A stretch of 64,000 nt of DNA from Casuarius casuarius (GCA_003342895.1 PTFA01000198.1:581905-645904); one strand, 5' to 3'; counted from the first letter of the stretch, positions 12,136 through 25,759 are shown. Notes: generated by a model not told the origin, from the letters alone. Made by a program: numbers and translations.

Positions 12136-15100
12136 CCTGAGTTAATTCATGCCAGACCTTAATTATTTGAAACTAATGCATTTCTGCAGAGACGCTTCGA
12201 TTTTTAAAGAAATGGCATTTCTAAAATGAAAAATCATTTTCAGTGAAGGAATCTTAACTAGTTAGGACATTGATTGTTATATGTCTCTCAGACAGAATAT
12301 TCTCTCTTCTTTCAAAGGGGAATTTTCAGAGAAGTAGTATAGAGGCTGTCTTTGAAATAAAAGAACGTTAATGGCTGGATCTCTGCTTCTTGAGATGGAA
12401 ACTTTTAAAATGATTTAGAATGGCTGCAGTGCCCGACCAGAAAATTTCATCCTGCATAACCAGAATAATTTCACAGTTCAGATTTGGATGCTTAGATACT
12501 AGGCTTGCTGATCGCATAATTGTTTGTTTGCTGATTGCTGCCCCCCACGCCTCAAAATTTTCCGCAGGGTAATAGCTAAATGTATTGCAATGAAGCACCT
12601 GTACAATAACCTTCAACTCGAGAGGACTCAAATGGTGATGCAAGATGTGCACAGTTGATTTAATACAAATCCTGGTTTATATTTGTGAAGGTTTTAATTG
12701 AAATCTGTACAATATGCACATTATTTAGTTTGCCTGCAGCATTACTATTATGTCCGGTAGACAAACTAAGCTACACCCATATTAACACTAATCTCTCATC
12801 TTTAGAGTAGTGGGACCAATGTACAGATTCGACTCAGCATATAGATTTTTGGAAAACTTGTTTTAAAGTCTGCATGAAGAGCATATCTGGGCATTTTAAA
12901 TGTATTATACAACTTGATTTATGACAGCATTAACTTAAAGAAAATGCACAGTAGTTTAGAAAATAAACTTTATATACACCACATATCTCATGTAACTTTT
13001 TCTCAAGTTCCTTATCCTTTAAAATTAATCTTTACAAGCTAAGTTTGTCTGGTTACTCTCTTACTGGTTACTTAGAAAAGCCACATGAATTTTCTGCACT
13101 AAATAAACAGCAATTCTTAATTATAGCTACCACCTCTGGCAACTATCTATCATTCTTTGATAAACTATAGCATGTGATTTACAAAGAGTATACAGTAAAG
13201 AATTTAGAAAAGAAGTACTTGAATCATATGTAAATTGCCCAGATTTTTGTATAGTGTAGCCATTGTACGTGCTTAGTATGACAGGTTACTGAACGCTTAC
13301 ACACAGTAGGTAATAGGCTAGCAAATGCTCATAATAACAGCATTAGGCACAAAAAGTCTTTCCCTATGTTTGTGTCTAGAAATACCTCTTGTTGTGATCG
13401 CCAAGTTACAATTCAGAATTAAATTAACTTCATTGTGTTCTTGCAATTGCAGGAGAAAAGAAAAAAGAGAACAGAATTTAGAGGACAACAAAGGAAAGGA
13501 CCTATCAGTCAGTTTTGGTTCTGCTAGATATCTGTGTAAATAAGGGCAATATTTCATTATTGTCTTTTCTTATAGTCATATATGCTGACTTTTCTGACAC
13601 CTAAGCCAAATCCTAGTACGAACACAAAGATACTTGCTGATGTCAGTGGATCACCACCAGAACACTCAGTTCACAGAAAGAAGGGCCTTAATGCATTCTT
13701 AAGTACCTGTCTTATTTCTTCAGAAGCCTCTGTTTGCACAGCTATTGTGGTGCAAGAAAGAACATTTGTTGTAGTATTTATCATAATATCAGCCGTATTG
13801 GAGAGTGCCAAAAATAAGAAACTGGGATTCAACCTTATTTTTAATAAGTAGCAATAACCTGGAAGATACAATTATATGGAAATCTCACCTTTGGCTTTAG
13901 ACTTAACACAGTCTCTCCAGGCTCCCAATGCATTTTCTTTTCCTGGAGGCCTCCCTGAACGTATTAACTGTCAGGGATACTCTGTTGAAGTACAACTGTT
14001 TTGGTCTAAAGGACAGCAAACAAGAATACATCTAGGTGTTAGTTAGTAAAACAATGCCCGGTCAAGGGTAACACAACTTCTGTAGTACCAGCCAAGCAGA
14101 GATCTGTTTTACTGATTGTATGGACTATTAAAACATTTGGTTTTAGCTGGACTTTGGTGGTGATGGCTGGCTGGGAAATCAGCAGCAGTTTGTATTTATA
14201 ACAATACCAATGTGGCAAACCTGTACAGTTCTAGAAGTAAAATGTCTTGATGTGTATTACTAGAAGGCCAGCCACAGAATCTCATGACTAGAGTTGTTAA
14301 GTGCTGCTGCAATGTAAATAACAAGGGTGGGTTTATTGACCGTTTGAGTGTCTAACATTTTCCATTATCAAGAGCTCTTCCAGCCTCACAAAAGGCTAAA
14401 ATAATGGTTTGCATCCACCCGCCTATGAAATACGTGGTCCTGTCGTTTTATTGGTAGAGGCCGGCATCAAAATTTCAGGGTTCAAAAGCAAGAATCGGTG
14501 CAAGACTGGGGAGTTGAATTGCAGTGTTAAATCTTTCCATAATTTATTTTGTTCCTTTAGGAAATGGCAGCAGCAGCAGTAGATTATTAAGATATTATAT
14601 TTAAAAGAAAAGAGAAAAAGACTCTCATTTTCAACTGGAGGCAACGTAAAAGCTTTGCCTTAGGCTGTGCCTCTCCAAGGCACACCCGAGCATGTTCCCG
14701 CCGCCTGTAATAAACGGTGCGACTGAACTTTCTGTGCCTCAGCTCCCCTGCAGTTGGCCATGGGACTGGGAACAGGGACCCTTTTTCCTCAGGTGGCCGG
14801 AATCCCTTTGCTAAAGCTCAGGCATCAGGAGAAAAAAAAAGCCTGTCTCCAATCCAGAAATGCTCAGCAGAGTCTGGTGAGGTTGGATTTAGATCCGTTT
14901 AAAAGGAGGGAAATAACTACAGGGGCAGCTGGAGCTGGGAGTGGCTGCACAAGCAAACGGGGTTGGCAGGAGCTGAGGTGCCCAGACCAAGGCCTGAGTA
15001 GCTGCGCGTGCAAATAGGCAGACGAGAAAAATAGGCCTGTGGTGAGGTGCCAGAGGCAGGGAAGAGCCTGGCTGACAAAGGTGCTGCAGAGGAGAGGGCT

Positions 15101-15840
15101 GCATGGTGGCGGTAGTGACGGGCTGTGTGGTAATGCGTGTGCCCAAAATACGGGTAGGCGAAACCTGCTCTGGTCTCCCTGTTGTTTCCAGGCTGTGAGC
15201 ACTTGGATTGCAGAAACTTAGCGTATGAACTCTGTGGATGGATGTGTTTGTGTATGTGTGTCACGTACAGAGGGATTATCACAGGAATAGCCAAGACTTA
15301 TTTTTCAGTAATAAAGCTGTCTTTCTCATGAAATCCTTTTAAAATGTCTCGAGTTTAACATTCTCAGGGCTGGCATAGCACTATTTCGCAGGAGTGACCT
15401 TTGGGAAATTGGTTAATTCTTTTAAAACTGGTTGCATTTTTAAAACTAAGTTTTAACAGTATAAACAACTAAATGACTTCATCCTTGCAACTGATGCCAG
15501 CAGCAAGTATTTTGTGTTATATAGTATTTATTTAAAATCATTAGCAATGTTGTATTTCTGTGTGTATTTTTGTACTTTCTGATTCTATTTAAGGAGAGGA
15601 AAACTCAAATCCCTAATGTTTAGCAGTGACAATTATGAAGGATTTGATGTAACAAATATAACATTTAATGGTGCAGTGTATGCTGTAAAAAGCATTTATG
15701 CCTCTATGTGAACATAAAATCGTAACAGTGATCACATGAATGTAAATCAAAAGTAAAGCAATGCCATGCATGCTGGGTAATGGGTAGATACAACTCAGAC
15801 TAGTAGCTTTTGATAAAGCAATACAGATAAAGTATCATCT
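12136..15840. other. Non-coding single-copy DNA
   Basis: No gene is recognisable. A minus-strand stretch (13889-14005, 117 nt) has a good acceptor and donor but is closed by stops in all three frames. About 14650-15170 is GC-richer and keeps several short overlapping frames open on both strands without any recognisable domain. Confidence 0.5.
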
Positions 15841-15894
15841 GAGATAATCAGAAATACATATTCTTTTGAAATAATCAGAAATACATATTATGTT
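15841..15894. repeat. 27-bp tandem duplication
   Basis: Two adjacent 27-base units (15841-15867 and 15868-15894) agree at 24 of 27 positions. The shared core is ATAATCAGAAATACATATT. It looks like a local duplication and makes the minus-strand translation repeat a short peptide. There is no sign of a longer array. Confidence 0.85.
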
Positions 15895-16032
15895 AACTGA
15901 TACCTCCATTGCTTTGTGCAAAGGCAGTGAAAATCGATTTATTTGATACTGTTGAAATGGAATTGGTTTGTACAGCTGGAATGCATAGATGGTGTAGCTC
16001 AGTGACAGCCGAGCAGTGTGCCACACAAGTCA

Positions 16033-16044
16033 GTGCGTGTGCGT

Positions 16045-16075
<31 letters not shown>
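16033..16075. repeat. Compound microsatellite (GTGCGT)n(GT)n
   Basis: The tract begins with GTGCGT hexamer units and turns into pure GT repeats, 43 bases in all. The interruption pattern suggests GT repeats with periodic T-to-C changes copied by slippage. Confidence 0.95.
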
Positions 16076-19000
16076 CATGTACATTACGGCTTGAATCTCT
16101 AACCTCAGTCCTCTAGCGGTATCACAAGATACAGGGCTATCTAGTGCTTAATCAAAGAAATCAAGTGTCTGCTCTGTGCCATTATATATGCAAAGCTCGT
16201 GATCCTCGGGCTGTCAGTGTAATGCCATGGTGTTGAGCAAAGCAGTGTAGGATGCCTGTGAGAATTGAGTCTGGAGGATTTGGAAGTTCAGTGTAAAATG
16301 CGTCCATTATTTTTTGCAGATGTAATTCTATCCATTAGCAGTAAGGAGAAAATTAGAAATGTTAAGTTCTGACATGATTTCAGAAGGAATTTTCATCTTT
16401 AGATTTTTATTCTCTTCTTTCAGTAAACTTAGCTGGAAATGCTTAGAAGATTAGGCATAGTTAACTCCTAATTATTGTGTTTATATACTAGCAAATACTA
16501 TTCTGCTCTGATCTGCAGATCGAATTCGTATGTCATATGCCTCTTGAAGAATTAAACATTCTCATAAAAATGATGCTAGTAGCCTGAACTTCTCTGCAGA
16601 CCACCTTTGATTTGAATAGAGTCACATTTAGGAATTGTTTGGCTCATTATGTCTGTAACTTGGATATTTATCTTAAGAAAAAGCATGACAGAAGGAAGAC
16701 GTGTTTGGAGTCACTGATGTAGTCCTCTAATCAGATGAGATGTTGCGCTCCACTTTATGTGCTTGTTTGCCTGAGGTATATGTTTCTTCAAACCCACAAA
16801 CTATTCTGCTTCCTAAAATGTGTCAGCTAAAAAGCATTATGCCCCAGTTGCAAGAAGTCTGGCAAGCAGTGCTTGAAGTGAATTGAGACTCTAATTCTTC
16901 CCACCATGTATAAATAACAATAAAGTTCTTCCTGTAAGAAGAAGAGTAGCCTACATCTGTAGGGTCTGAGCCAGATATCATTGATGTCTGGTGCAAGTTC
17001 AAGAAAATTTGTACTAGGAAATACATTCAGGGAGAAGGAGTATAGATGTTTAATGCCTTGTTTCACATCCCTTCTTTAACATCTTTTGTTTTGTTACTGA
17101 TGAATATACTAACCAAGTTTTTATTTCTTAGGGGATAACCTGCTACAGTTTATAGTTTCAAGAAAAGAGTAACAATGACCTTCATTTTGTGTTCATTTCC
17201 ACTACAGTCCACCGAGATATCACAAGCAAGGAGCTTTGACAGTGAGTGACTTCATTTTTTACTAGAGTTTGAGAGTCTTTCATAAATATGAAAGTTCTAT
17301 AATTAATTCTAAATTAATAATAATAATTCATGATAAAGTGGAAAAAGGAAATAAATGCAGAAATTATGATGCAAATATTTTTTTCAGGAGGTATCAGCAA
17401 GTATCTGAAATAAAGTTAGTGCAGGCATTCAGAAATTCTCTCTCTATAGGTGATACATGCGTACAAAACTGCTGTTTGTTCTTCTGTTTGAAAGAGCTGA
17501 AGATTTATCTTGAGGAATCCTTGATTGACTGGGAAAACTTCCAAAATGTTTTGCAAGGTATATTTGAATTCTCTGACTACATCCAATTCTGAAAGCTTTG
17601 GGAATTATGAATCTACATGCAAAATGAGCTCTTAGTAACAATCAGAGTGAGTTAAGAAATATAGAAGAACTCAGCTGTTCTTAATATCTAGTTGAGATGG
17701 AAATTAAAAAAAATATTGATGGGGAGAGGCAGTAAGATGGCTTAAATTCAAGAATTTTGAAATGTTTTCGTATTTTACTTCCAAGTTTGAATTTTCTCTT
17801 TTTGGCTTGATGAAACAGTGATGTGTAGCAGAAATGGGTAGATTGGGCTTATTGCCTAAGCTCACACCTCTTATATAATCTATAATACATTTCCACAGAG
17901 CAACTTGAGATTTGGTATAATGCATCAAAGGGAATGAAGAGCAGCTATGGATCCCAGTCCCTTCTGGGAACTGAGGTAAGAGCACAGAACCTAGAAGTCC
18001 TTTGAAGGTGCAGGCAGATGAAAGAGATTTAGAGTAAAATATTTGGATATATTTTGGCACCTGCATGTCTGAATTTAACTTAACTGTAGCAATGTTTAGA
18101 ATTTGAAAACTGGTAGCAAGATAGAGGAAGAAACCCCAAATTATTGTGAGGAATGTCAGAAAGAATTCAACCAATTTATATTTTGTTTGGTAGCAGTAAA
18201 GGACACAAACCTATTAAAAAAAGTGTTTTGCTAGTTCTGCTGCACATAGGAAAACACTGTGCTGGGCTGTCAGTTGTTTTACTCTGTTACCAATGTTCAG
18301 CTGTCTGCTGTGTGTAAAAGGCAGTGAGGGCGATTTTGCATGTTTTTCTAATATTTGTGAATATTCTTTTATATGTTTTCTCTTCTTCTTTTTCTTTAAT
18401 TCCAAAACCACTCCACCTTCTAGCAAAAACTAGACCAAAATATTTCACCTGAAGTGGGAAAGCTTTCAGAAGTTACTAATGAACAAATAGTAAAGGAAGA
18501 TGAAGGAATAAGGAGAGATTTAGATTACAGATTCACTAACGCTCTTTTCAACAGAATTTGCATTCCACTCATGCTACACTTATTAGATCATTTGGGAAAT
18601 AAACTATTTTACAAATAAAATAACATTTTATTGGAACACTGTCTTCTACAGCTATGTCTGTAAAGCGCTGTGTGCTAAAGCACTCCTGATCTTTTACAAC
18701 CGAAGTACTTATGTCAAACGAAGTAAACAGGTGACCAGTTGACTGTATACAGCTAGTAGTACAATTAACAGTAACCAATTTGTTGTGCTGTAAAAGCTAT
18801 GCATTTCATTTCAGTATACGCTGCCTGAGGTTTTAAAACCTAAACACGATAAATATGTATTTCCTGTAAGGATAGTTAAAATTTCACTGCTCTAAAATCT
18901 TGGGACCTTCAGGGCTAGAAACAAATCCTCTGATACCTGGCAATATTTAATTACTAGAGGAAAAAGCTCCCATTTCTAGTTCTGCAGGGTGCCATGATAT

Positions 19001-20043
19001 CAGTTCTTAAACTCTGTGCTCAATCTTGTTGGCCCAGCATTTTGGACCAGTGTAATTTGGGGAGGGAAATGTTGTAACAGGATATTGGTGAGGAGAAGGA
19101 GGAGGAAACCTGTCTTTGTTAGATGACAAAATAAATGTGAGCTTCCTACAGCTCTTGGACGTTTGACATGTTCAAAATGCTCCTGGCAGAAACAGATTAA
19201 TAGGTAGAATACAAAGTCAAAGGTGCCTGGTAAACACAATTCATTACATGCTTCTGCGCTTTGTTGTGGGGATAGCACTTCCATGTTTAACTTTTAAGAG
19301 AGAACTGGGGTCACGCAGGGAGCTGGCTGCACCAGCATCTTAAAGGGTATTTCTGCTGTGAGGCCCTGCTGGCCCCCAGGGGAAGGACCGTGCTGTACCC
19401 CTGACTGCCGGCTCATATCCTGCCCACGTCCCCACGCGGGGGTCTGCGGGGTGCCATGGTTGGCTTGCGGGGGTCACTGTGGTGGTCCCCGAGGGAGTCG
19501 GAGTAGGAAAAAGAGCTTCTGACTCAAGTGTGCAGCCTGTTCTGTGCTCCTGTAGTACTGCAGTTTTGGCCCTTTCTGCTTTTACACTTACGCTTGCTTC
19601 TCTTTCCAGGATCGTGCCAGTTTTCAGATGTCCTTTGATATTCACATTGATGTGCTTTCAAAGCTTTGTTTCATTTCTTGTTATCTTCCTTTTAGACTAA
19701 GGTTGATTGGTGATTTTTTAGTAGTTTAGCCATTGAAATAAAATGTTGGATTGAAATTCAGCTTAAAAAATTTAATGATAAAACATATGACCAAATTAAA
19801 CAAAATATTTCCTGTCTGATCCAACAAAACATTTCCTTCAGCATTACTTTTGCTATTTGCTTTGGTGAAAATAAACACAAAACAAAACCCCAAATAGTTC
19901 TAGTAACACAAGATTTTTTTTATATATACTTGTGGCTTAGCCAGCAAGCCCCAAAGTTGATCCATCACCAACCTTCTGTTTACTGTCTGATGCCAGGGCT
20001 CAGTCCCTTTAAAAAGGTGTAATTTAAAAGAAAGACAACCATA
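16076..20043. other. Non-coding single-copy DNA
   Basis: No gene is recognisable. The one item worth noting is a 34-nt stretch at 17208-17241 between a good acceptor and a GTGAGT donor. A 156-codon minus-strand frame (17704-18174) is AT-rich and hydrophobic at its start but resembles no protein I know. About 19370-19500 is GC-rich with several G runs that are too widely spaced for a canonical quadruplex. Confidence 0.5.
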
Positions 20044-20236
20044 TCCATGAAGAACAAATAGACTATCTCATCCATGAAGGGTGATTATGGTTCTTCGACT
20101 TGCTTTAAAAAAATAAGACAGATCACTGACACACACTCCGACCTGCAGCCCTTTTGAGTTATGGATCTTTCATAAGCAGCAAAGGAGCTTAGCACTTACC
20201 CTTCATGGGTGAAGTATCCTATTCATATTCAGGAAC
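20044..20236. repeat. Long imperfect palindrome, MITE-like candidate
   Basis: Two arms face each other. The strongest block is CCATGAAGGGT at 20072-20082 and its exact complement ACCCTTCATGG at 20198-20208; with flanks the pair reads TCAYCCATGAAGGGTRA. The pairing continues imperfectly outward, to TCCATGAAGAAC on the left and GAATATTCAGGA-like sequence on the right, and inward through CTTGCTTTAAA against a matching right-arm block. This gives about 190 bases of interrupted inverted repeat. There is no coding capacity. It could be a non-autonomous DNA transposon relic or a conserved hairpin. The family is not identified. Confidence 0.5.
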
Positions 20237-20458
20237 AGGTAGCAAACAATTATAAATGGATTTAAAGAGACGCCAAGATTATTGTCTGGAAGCATCAATT
20301 ATTATAAACTGTTTTTAGTTTGTTCCTTCCCCCAGCCTTGTGTTTCATATTACAGGATCTAGCAGTGGCACCTAGCTGGTTTAATATGGAATAGAACCCA
20401 AGAATCATTAACAAGGCTACAGAAATAACATTACTTTCCCCCCGCCCCCAAAAACCCC

Positions 20459-20483
20459 NNNNNNNNNNNNNNNNNNNNNNNNN
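20459..20483. other. Assembly gap (25 N)
   Basis: A run of 25 Ns follows a C-rich tract. The fixed-looking length suggests a placeholder, so the true missing length is unknown. Confidence 0.98.
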
Positions 20484-23400
20484 CTAGAGAATGACCATAG
20501 ACAAGTTACTGCAGTATGTTTCAGCTGCTCTGCAGTAACTAACCACGATCGCAATTTGCAGGACTGCAGTCAATGCAGGGTAGCTTAGAGCAGGCTGCCT
20601 GTGACTGAAGGAGAAATAAAGTAATTTATGGCCTCTGACTTGCCGTGAGTTACAGTGCTCCAATGGCACCACAGTGCTTCACTGTAGCTTGATTATGTGC
20701 CATAGTAATGGTGATGGACGGATGACGAGACGAAGGACATGCACCTTACTCTGCAGCAGATCATGAAAATAGAGCATCACATCTGTCATGCCTCATCACA
20801 CCCCAGACAGCAACAGTGTCCTATCCAAGCTCCATTTCCCTGGGAACTCCTACTCAGGAGACAAGTCTTCCTGAGCAAGATTTTTTCTCTACAAATGTGA
20901 TCTAAAAAATACAGCCTAGATTCACTTGAACTAGCTTTAGGCTCTTAACTGAGCCCTACTCACAGTCACTGAAATGGTCTGCTTTCTCAGCTGATTAGGA
21001 TCCTAACTGAGGTGTCTCTGTTAGCTGTCCATGATCACAAGGAGTGAATCTCATTCTATGAAATTTGTCATCTTAAGTTCAAATTCAAAGAAAGATGGCC
21101 TGAAAGCAGAATTTTTAGCTAAGGATATTTAACATTAAAATTGGACCTGCATGGAGTGGACTAGAGTCAACTTGTCACCTTTCTCAACTGCTCACATAAG
21201 AGAACATCATTACTAGGGCACACGGTAAAATAGCCTTAGGCTTCTTTAGGCTACATTTTTGCAGTAGTGCTGGGTAAGCATGAAAACAGATGGAGATGAG
21301 TGAATGGTAGCTGTGTGAGGCACCCAGTGATAATGTACTTACTGCCTCAAGAAAAAGCAAAGGACAAGAGTCAGGGTCTGAAAAAGAAGTCGCCAGGAGA
21401 TAAAATGGTGACAAAGATGCTTCTGTCAGGACACCCAAAGACAACCTGAAATAGCACTATCCCTATTTTTCCTATTTGCAGATAATACATTCTGCAAATT
21501 TCATTCTGCTATACATTAGTAGTAAAAAATGCTGTTCTTCCTGCTCTGTTCCCTCTTCCCCACCATGAGGAGAATTAAAATTGCTAACATGAGGATAAGA
21601 GGAAGAAAGGTGAGGAGCTGTTGGTTGACTCTTTAACCCTGTCTGAAAACCCCACCGTGCAGAACGGTCATTCTGGCAGAAACCACAAATCAGTTTCTGA
21701 CAACTCTGAGTGGATAATAACTTTGCAGAAGCAGGTTCACTCTCTAAATACCTAATTGGACTAGCTGTGAAGTAAAACCATTTGTTTCAGCAGTACAATA
21801 CCACCACTACAGAAGAACACGTTGACTACTTCTGAAGCTTGCAGGACGTGAAGTTTGCCAGGCTCTCAGCACGGAAGGAAGCCTGAGGGACCTCTTACAG
21901 CAACTGTCAACTTGAAGCTTTAAAAGAGCAGCTGGCAGTCCATGAGCTTCTTATGGCAGTTTTACTTGGTATTTCAAAGCTAGGCTTTTGTGTATTGAAA
22001 AGCTTTTGGCCTACTTTACAAGGTAACTCTTTATAATATATCCTGTTGAAGCATTAATATATCATTTGTGTGACTTGTGCTTACATCTGTGTGCCTTTAC
22101 GCACATATTTGTATTTATATTTATATATGCCTATGTGCATATTTGCCAATATATGTAAACATACACGTGTATTTTTTTATGTATATAGGTGCATCGATAT
22201 AGATTTATGTCATTTTTATTTTCGATTCATTTGCTTCTCTGTTTTCTGCATCATGAAGTAGACCACCTACATATGTGTTTGAAATGACTTTCAGTCAGTC
22301 AGCACTGTAGTACTGAGGTGGTAAAAGTACACTACTTATTAACAGGTTTAAGCAACTGTCTTTGTTATGCTCCTGGGCCTAATTCTTGGCTATAGCAAAT
22401 TGCCAAAACTCTGCTAGAATTCTTTAGATTGACTTTCCTAAAGCATTTTACATGCTCTGAGGGTTTGGTCCAAAAGACTTGTAGCTATTATCATGGACTA
22501 AAATATACAAAAATTCACAGGGCATGTCTGATAACTGAAACAATGAAAAATTTTTCCAGGCCTTTTCCCATAATTTTTTAAGACACTACTGTGTGAACCT
22601 CTTAAAGCAGGCTCCTCGCATGTGCCTCTTACCTATGGTGCAGACGAATGCTAAGAAATCATGAAAATCAGGTGAGCCTCTTACAGCTAACACTTTAGGG
22701 GGCACAATCACGGTATGGGCAATAGGAGACACTAGCTCAGTCATGGTAGTATGGGAATTCAGTGTTTGATTTTCTGTTTAAAACAGTGGTGAATCCAGCA
22801 GGACTCTCTTACCGTGAGTGAGGAGAGAGCAAATAAATTAAACTTCATTTCTCTTAGGAATGGTTGTAAGCTTTTTCATATTCAGTGAGCTTCAGCCAAA
22901 GGTGGCACTAGGAGATCACAAGAAGCAGCAGTTTTTTAAAATATGCCACTGTGTTCTGTGTAACTCTCCCTGGAGTTGCCTTCCACTCCCTGACTCCTCT
23001 CCTTCCACAATTTTTCAGTTGGTGTTTTCTAAAAATGGGTAAGTCTTGTCAATTTGAAGCAAGCTAGAGGTACAGCATAGGAATGGGAATGGGAAAGGAA
23101 AGCTAATGTTAATGTCTTTTTACAGTTTTGCACTTAATCCTAAAGGGACACCTACTTGCTACATGTCTATCTGTGCAGGATGGTGTTAATCTTGGGTAGA
23201 GATCTATCTGAATATGGTTCCAGAAGTCCACCAGGCATGACATATGTTGAGAAAGCAGTAATTTCTCCTCCTCTACACTGTATCTGCCAAGCTCAAAATC
23301 CTTCTAGTCCTCTTGCTCTTCAGCTCCACTAATTGATGTTTTCAGTATATTGGGGAGACTTCAGAAAACACTTCCTTCATTTTCACTTCGATGGGCTTTG

Positions 23401-25759
23401 GCAAGTGCTCACAGCTTGTGTCTTTGAAAAATTCACTCACCTCCCTTTCGCCCAGCTTTGGGGTCTCTTGCCATTGCTACCAGAAAGCAAAACGCTATCA
23501 CCTCTTAGGCCACTGCCACCCACCAGTTGGGATTCCATCCTGGAGAACAGGGTTCATGCTGCTGCTGAAAACACGTTTGGGAGTTGCCAGACTGCTAATT
23601 GTGTAAAATACCTGGAAACTGCAGGTGATGCAGCGGTCTACTTAAATAGAGTGTCTTTCCCGTGGGATTGTAAGAAAGTCACTTACTGTCTCTGCTTCCG
23701 TTTCCTGTCTGAGAGAATAAATCTTCCTCCTTCATGAGCTATTAAGGCAATAAATCAGTTCCTTTACATGCTGCAGATCTGGATGACGTAAGTATCTAAA
23801 TATTCTACTGAGTCTGCCCCATATCTTATAGGTTTGTCCTGTTCTCCTGTTATTCAGGATCTGCTGCTGTCCGCTCAGAAAAGCTTTCAAAGTGGAACGG
23901 TTGTGAGCAGAAGTCCCAAACTGTTTCAGATCAGCTTCACCCTGTTTATCTCTGGGAACATTTGGCCTTCCCAGATTCCTAAATTTTAATCCTATTTTCA
24001 ACACAGGTTTGGTTGTTCTGAATCAAGTCATCACCTCTAATTTTCAGAACTGTTTAATAGCTGAAGGTAACAACTGTGTTACGGAAATCAATTGGACTTG
24101 GACACCTTGGGGCTGTTGAAAAACTTACTGAAGTAATATTTGTGTCTTTTGGTAAGTAAATTTAATCCTTAATATCTTTGCCTCAGGCTCCCTGGAACTA
24201 AAAGAGAGGTAATTTTATTTACTTATCTACAAGATTGTTGAAAAAGCACGACTGAATGATATGTATGAAGTACCACTAATTTTAATCCATATGAAATGTG
24301 TTTTGTAGACTGGCACCAGGTTAAAACTGATGAGCAAATTAGGGTTAATCAAGAACTGTGTCATGTCTTATTGAACAATATAAAACCACCTTCCCATATG
24401 TCCCCCTCTTCCAGTGCTCTCCGTCCCCTTTTGCTTTTACTTGTGTCTTTGAGAGTAACGTAACAGGTAAGACGAATGCTGCTTGCGTCAGAGTGCAGCA
24501 GCCTGCTATATGCTAGGTACCAGCAGAGACATGAGAGCACATGTTTAGTACTGGCTTAGTTTCCAGTCTTCAGCTTTGCCCACTGCTTCTTGGAGTGGCA
24601 TTTTGTTGTGTAACTAACTCCAACATGTGCAAAAATGCTGTGGCGTCGTTAACTTTTTAAAAGGACAAGGGAACATGTTCTCCACCCTCACGGGTATGTG
24701 TGCTGCCTGCTTCTGCTTGGGACACGCCTTTGTTCCTTACAGCGCTTGTTTCTGTCAAGAATTTTTAGGCACAAAATACTGTGTTTGAAATTGTGACTGC
24801 ATCTATTAAAAATATATGAGATAATGTTCTCTGCACGCAGTACGTGTTCTAGAGCTGCTTCCGCATTGCCAGGTTCCTCCTGAGATGAGGCAGTGTGCCA
24901 CCTCGGTGTGTGTGACGGCAGAGGAGTTTCTCATGAACTGGGTAAGAGAAGAGACTTCACTGTGAGAAAAAAAGCCAACCCTCTAAACAAGAGTGGCAGA
25001 GAATGGAAAATTTGGGTTTTGTATAGGTTTCTTCTCCTTCTCTCCTTCCCTTCCTCCCTCCCCCACCCTGGCCCTGTATTTGTTTAAAGAATTTGTATGG
25101 TATGTGTGAACTATACAAGTAAAGCCCCCCCCATGTGCCATGTTTTCTGAAAAAGCCTTTTCTGTTTACCAGACTGCAGTAAATACAAGCTAGTACTAGT
25201 ATAAAATGATCCTGTAGTCATCAGTGCACTGAAGCAAATGAGAGGTGCAGTTTTGGTGTTGGAGAACAGAGCTGAGCTGAGCTCTGAGAGAAAGCGTGTA
25301 AATCTCTGAGCTTCAGACGGGAAGTGTGTGTGGGGAAGCCAGGCTTATGTAGTGGGACCAAGCCATGCAAAATGCAGATACCGCATGCCAGTGTGTTTTC
25401 TTATTATCCCATTTGAGCAGGTGTTGGAGATAGCAATCTCATCTCTTCTTGTGTTCTTCAAAAAATGAGTAAAACCAGATACAATTTTCTGAGGATGCAT
25501 GTGGCTCTGCAGTCAGCAGGGAGATGAAATTAAAGCTCAACATCCTTGTGGTTCTCCCTGTAAACTCCATTTTCTGGAAGGACAGGTTATTCATCCCTCA
25601 CATTTTTTAGGCTACCAGATATTTAAAGAGAACACACATACCTCTGGATACCTTCCACTCTTTTTTTGTGCCATTCTGATTCTTTTTGATATAGTGGGAT
25701 AAGACAGACTTTTTCAGTTCCTTTTAGGAGCTGTTGCAGAGTCGGACTTGCATGATCTT
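20484..25759. other. Non-coding single-copy DNA
   Basis: No gene or clear repeat except an AT-rich low-complexity patch at about 22094-22205 made of TATTTATA and TATGTA-like words. A minus-strand stretch 21343-21377 has acceptor-like and GTAAGT donor-like edges but only 35 nt between them. About 25040-25075 is a pyrimidine-rich tract. The 134-codon frame at 23333-23737 gives no recognisable protein. Confidence 0.5.

Noticed and set aside
13600..13665. Ancient repeat starting GCCAAATCCTAG with GATGTCAGTGG
   Set aside because: Only two short words match and the middle does not. Similar weak hits at 4557, 33187 and 43327 were also set aside.
17704..18174. 156-codon minus-strand frame as a membrane protein
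   Set aside because: The hydrophobic start reflects AT-rich codons. There is no recognisable domain, no splice structure and no supporting context.
19435..19475. G-quadruplex in the GC-rich patch
   Set aside because: The G runs are separated by loops of about 20 bases, beyond the usual range.
21343..21377. 35-nt minus-strand stretch with a TTTTTCAG acceptor and GTAAGT donor
   Set aside because: It is short, not a multiple of three and unsupported. It mainly shows how often exon-like edges arise by chance in this window.
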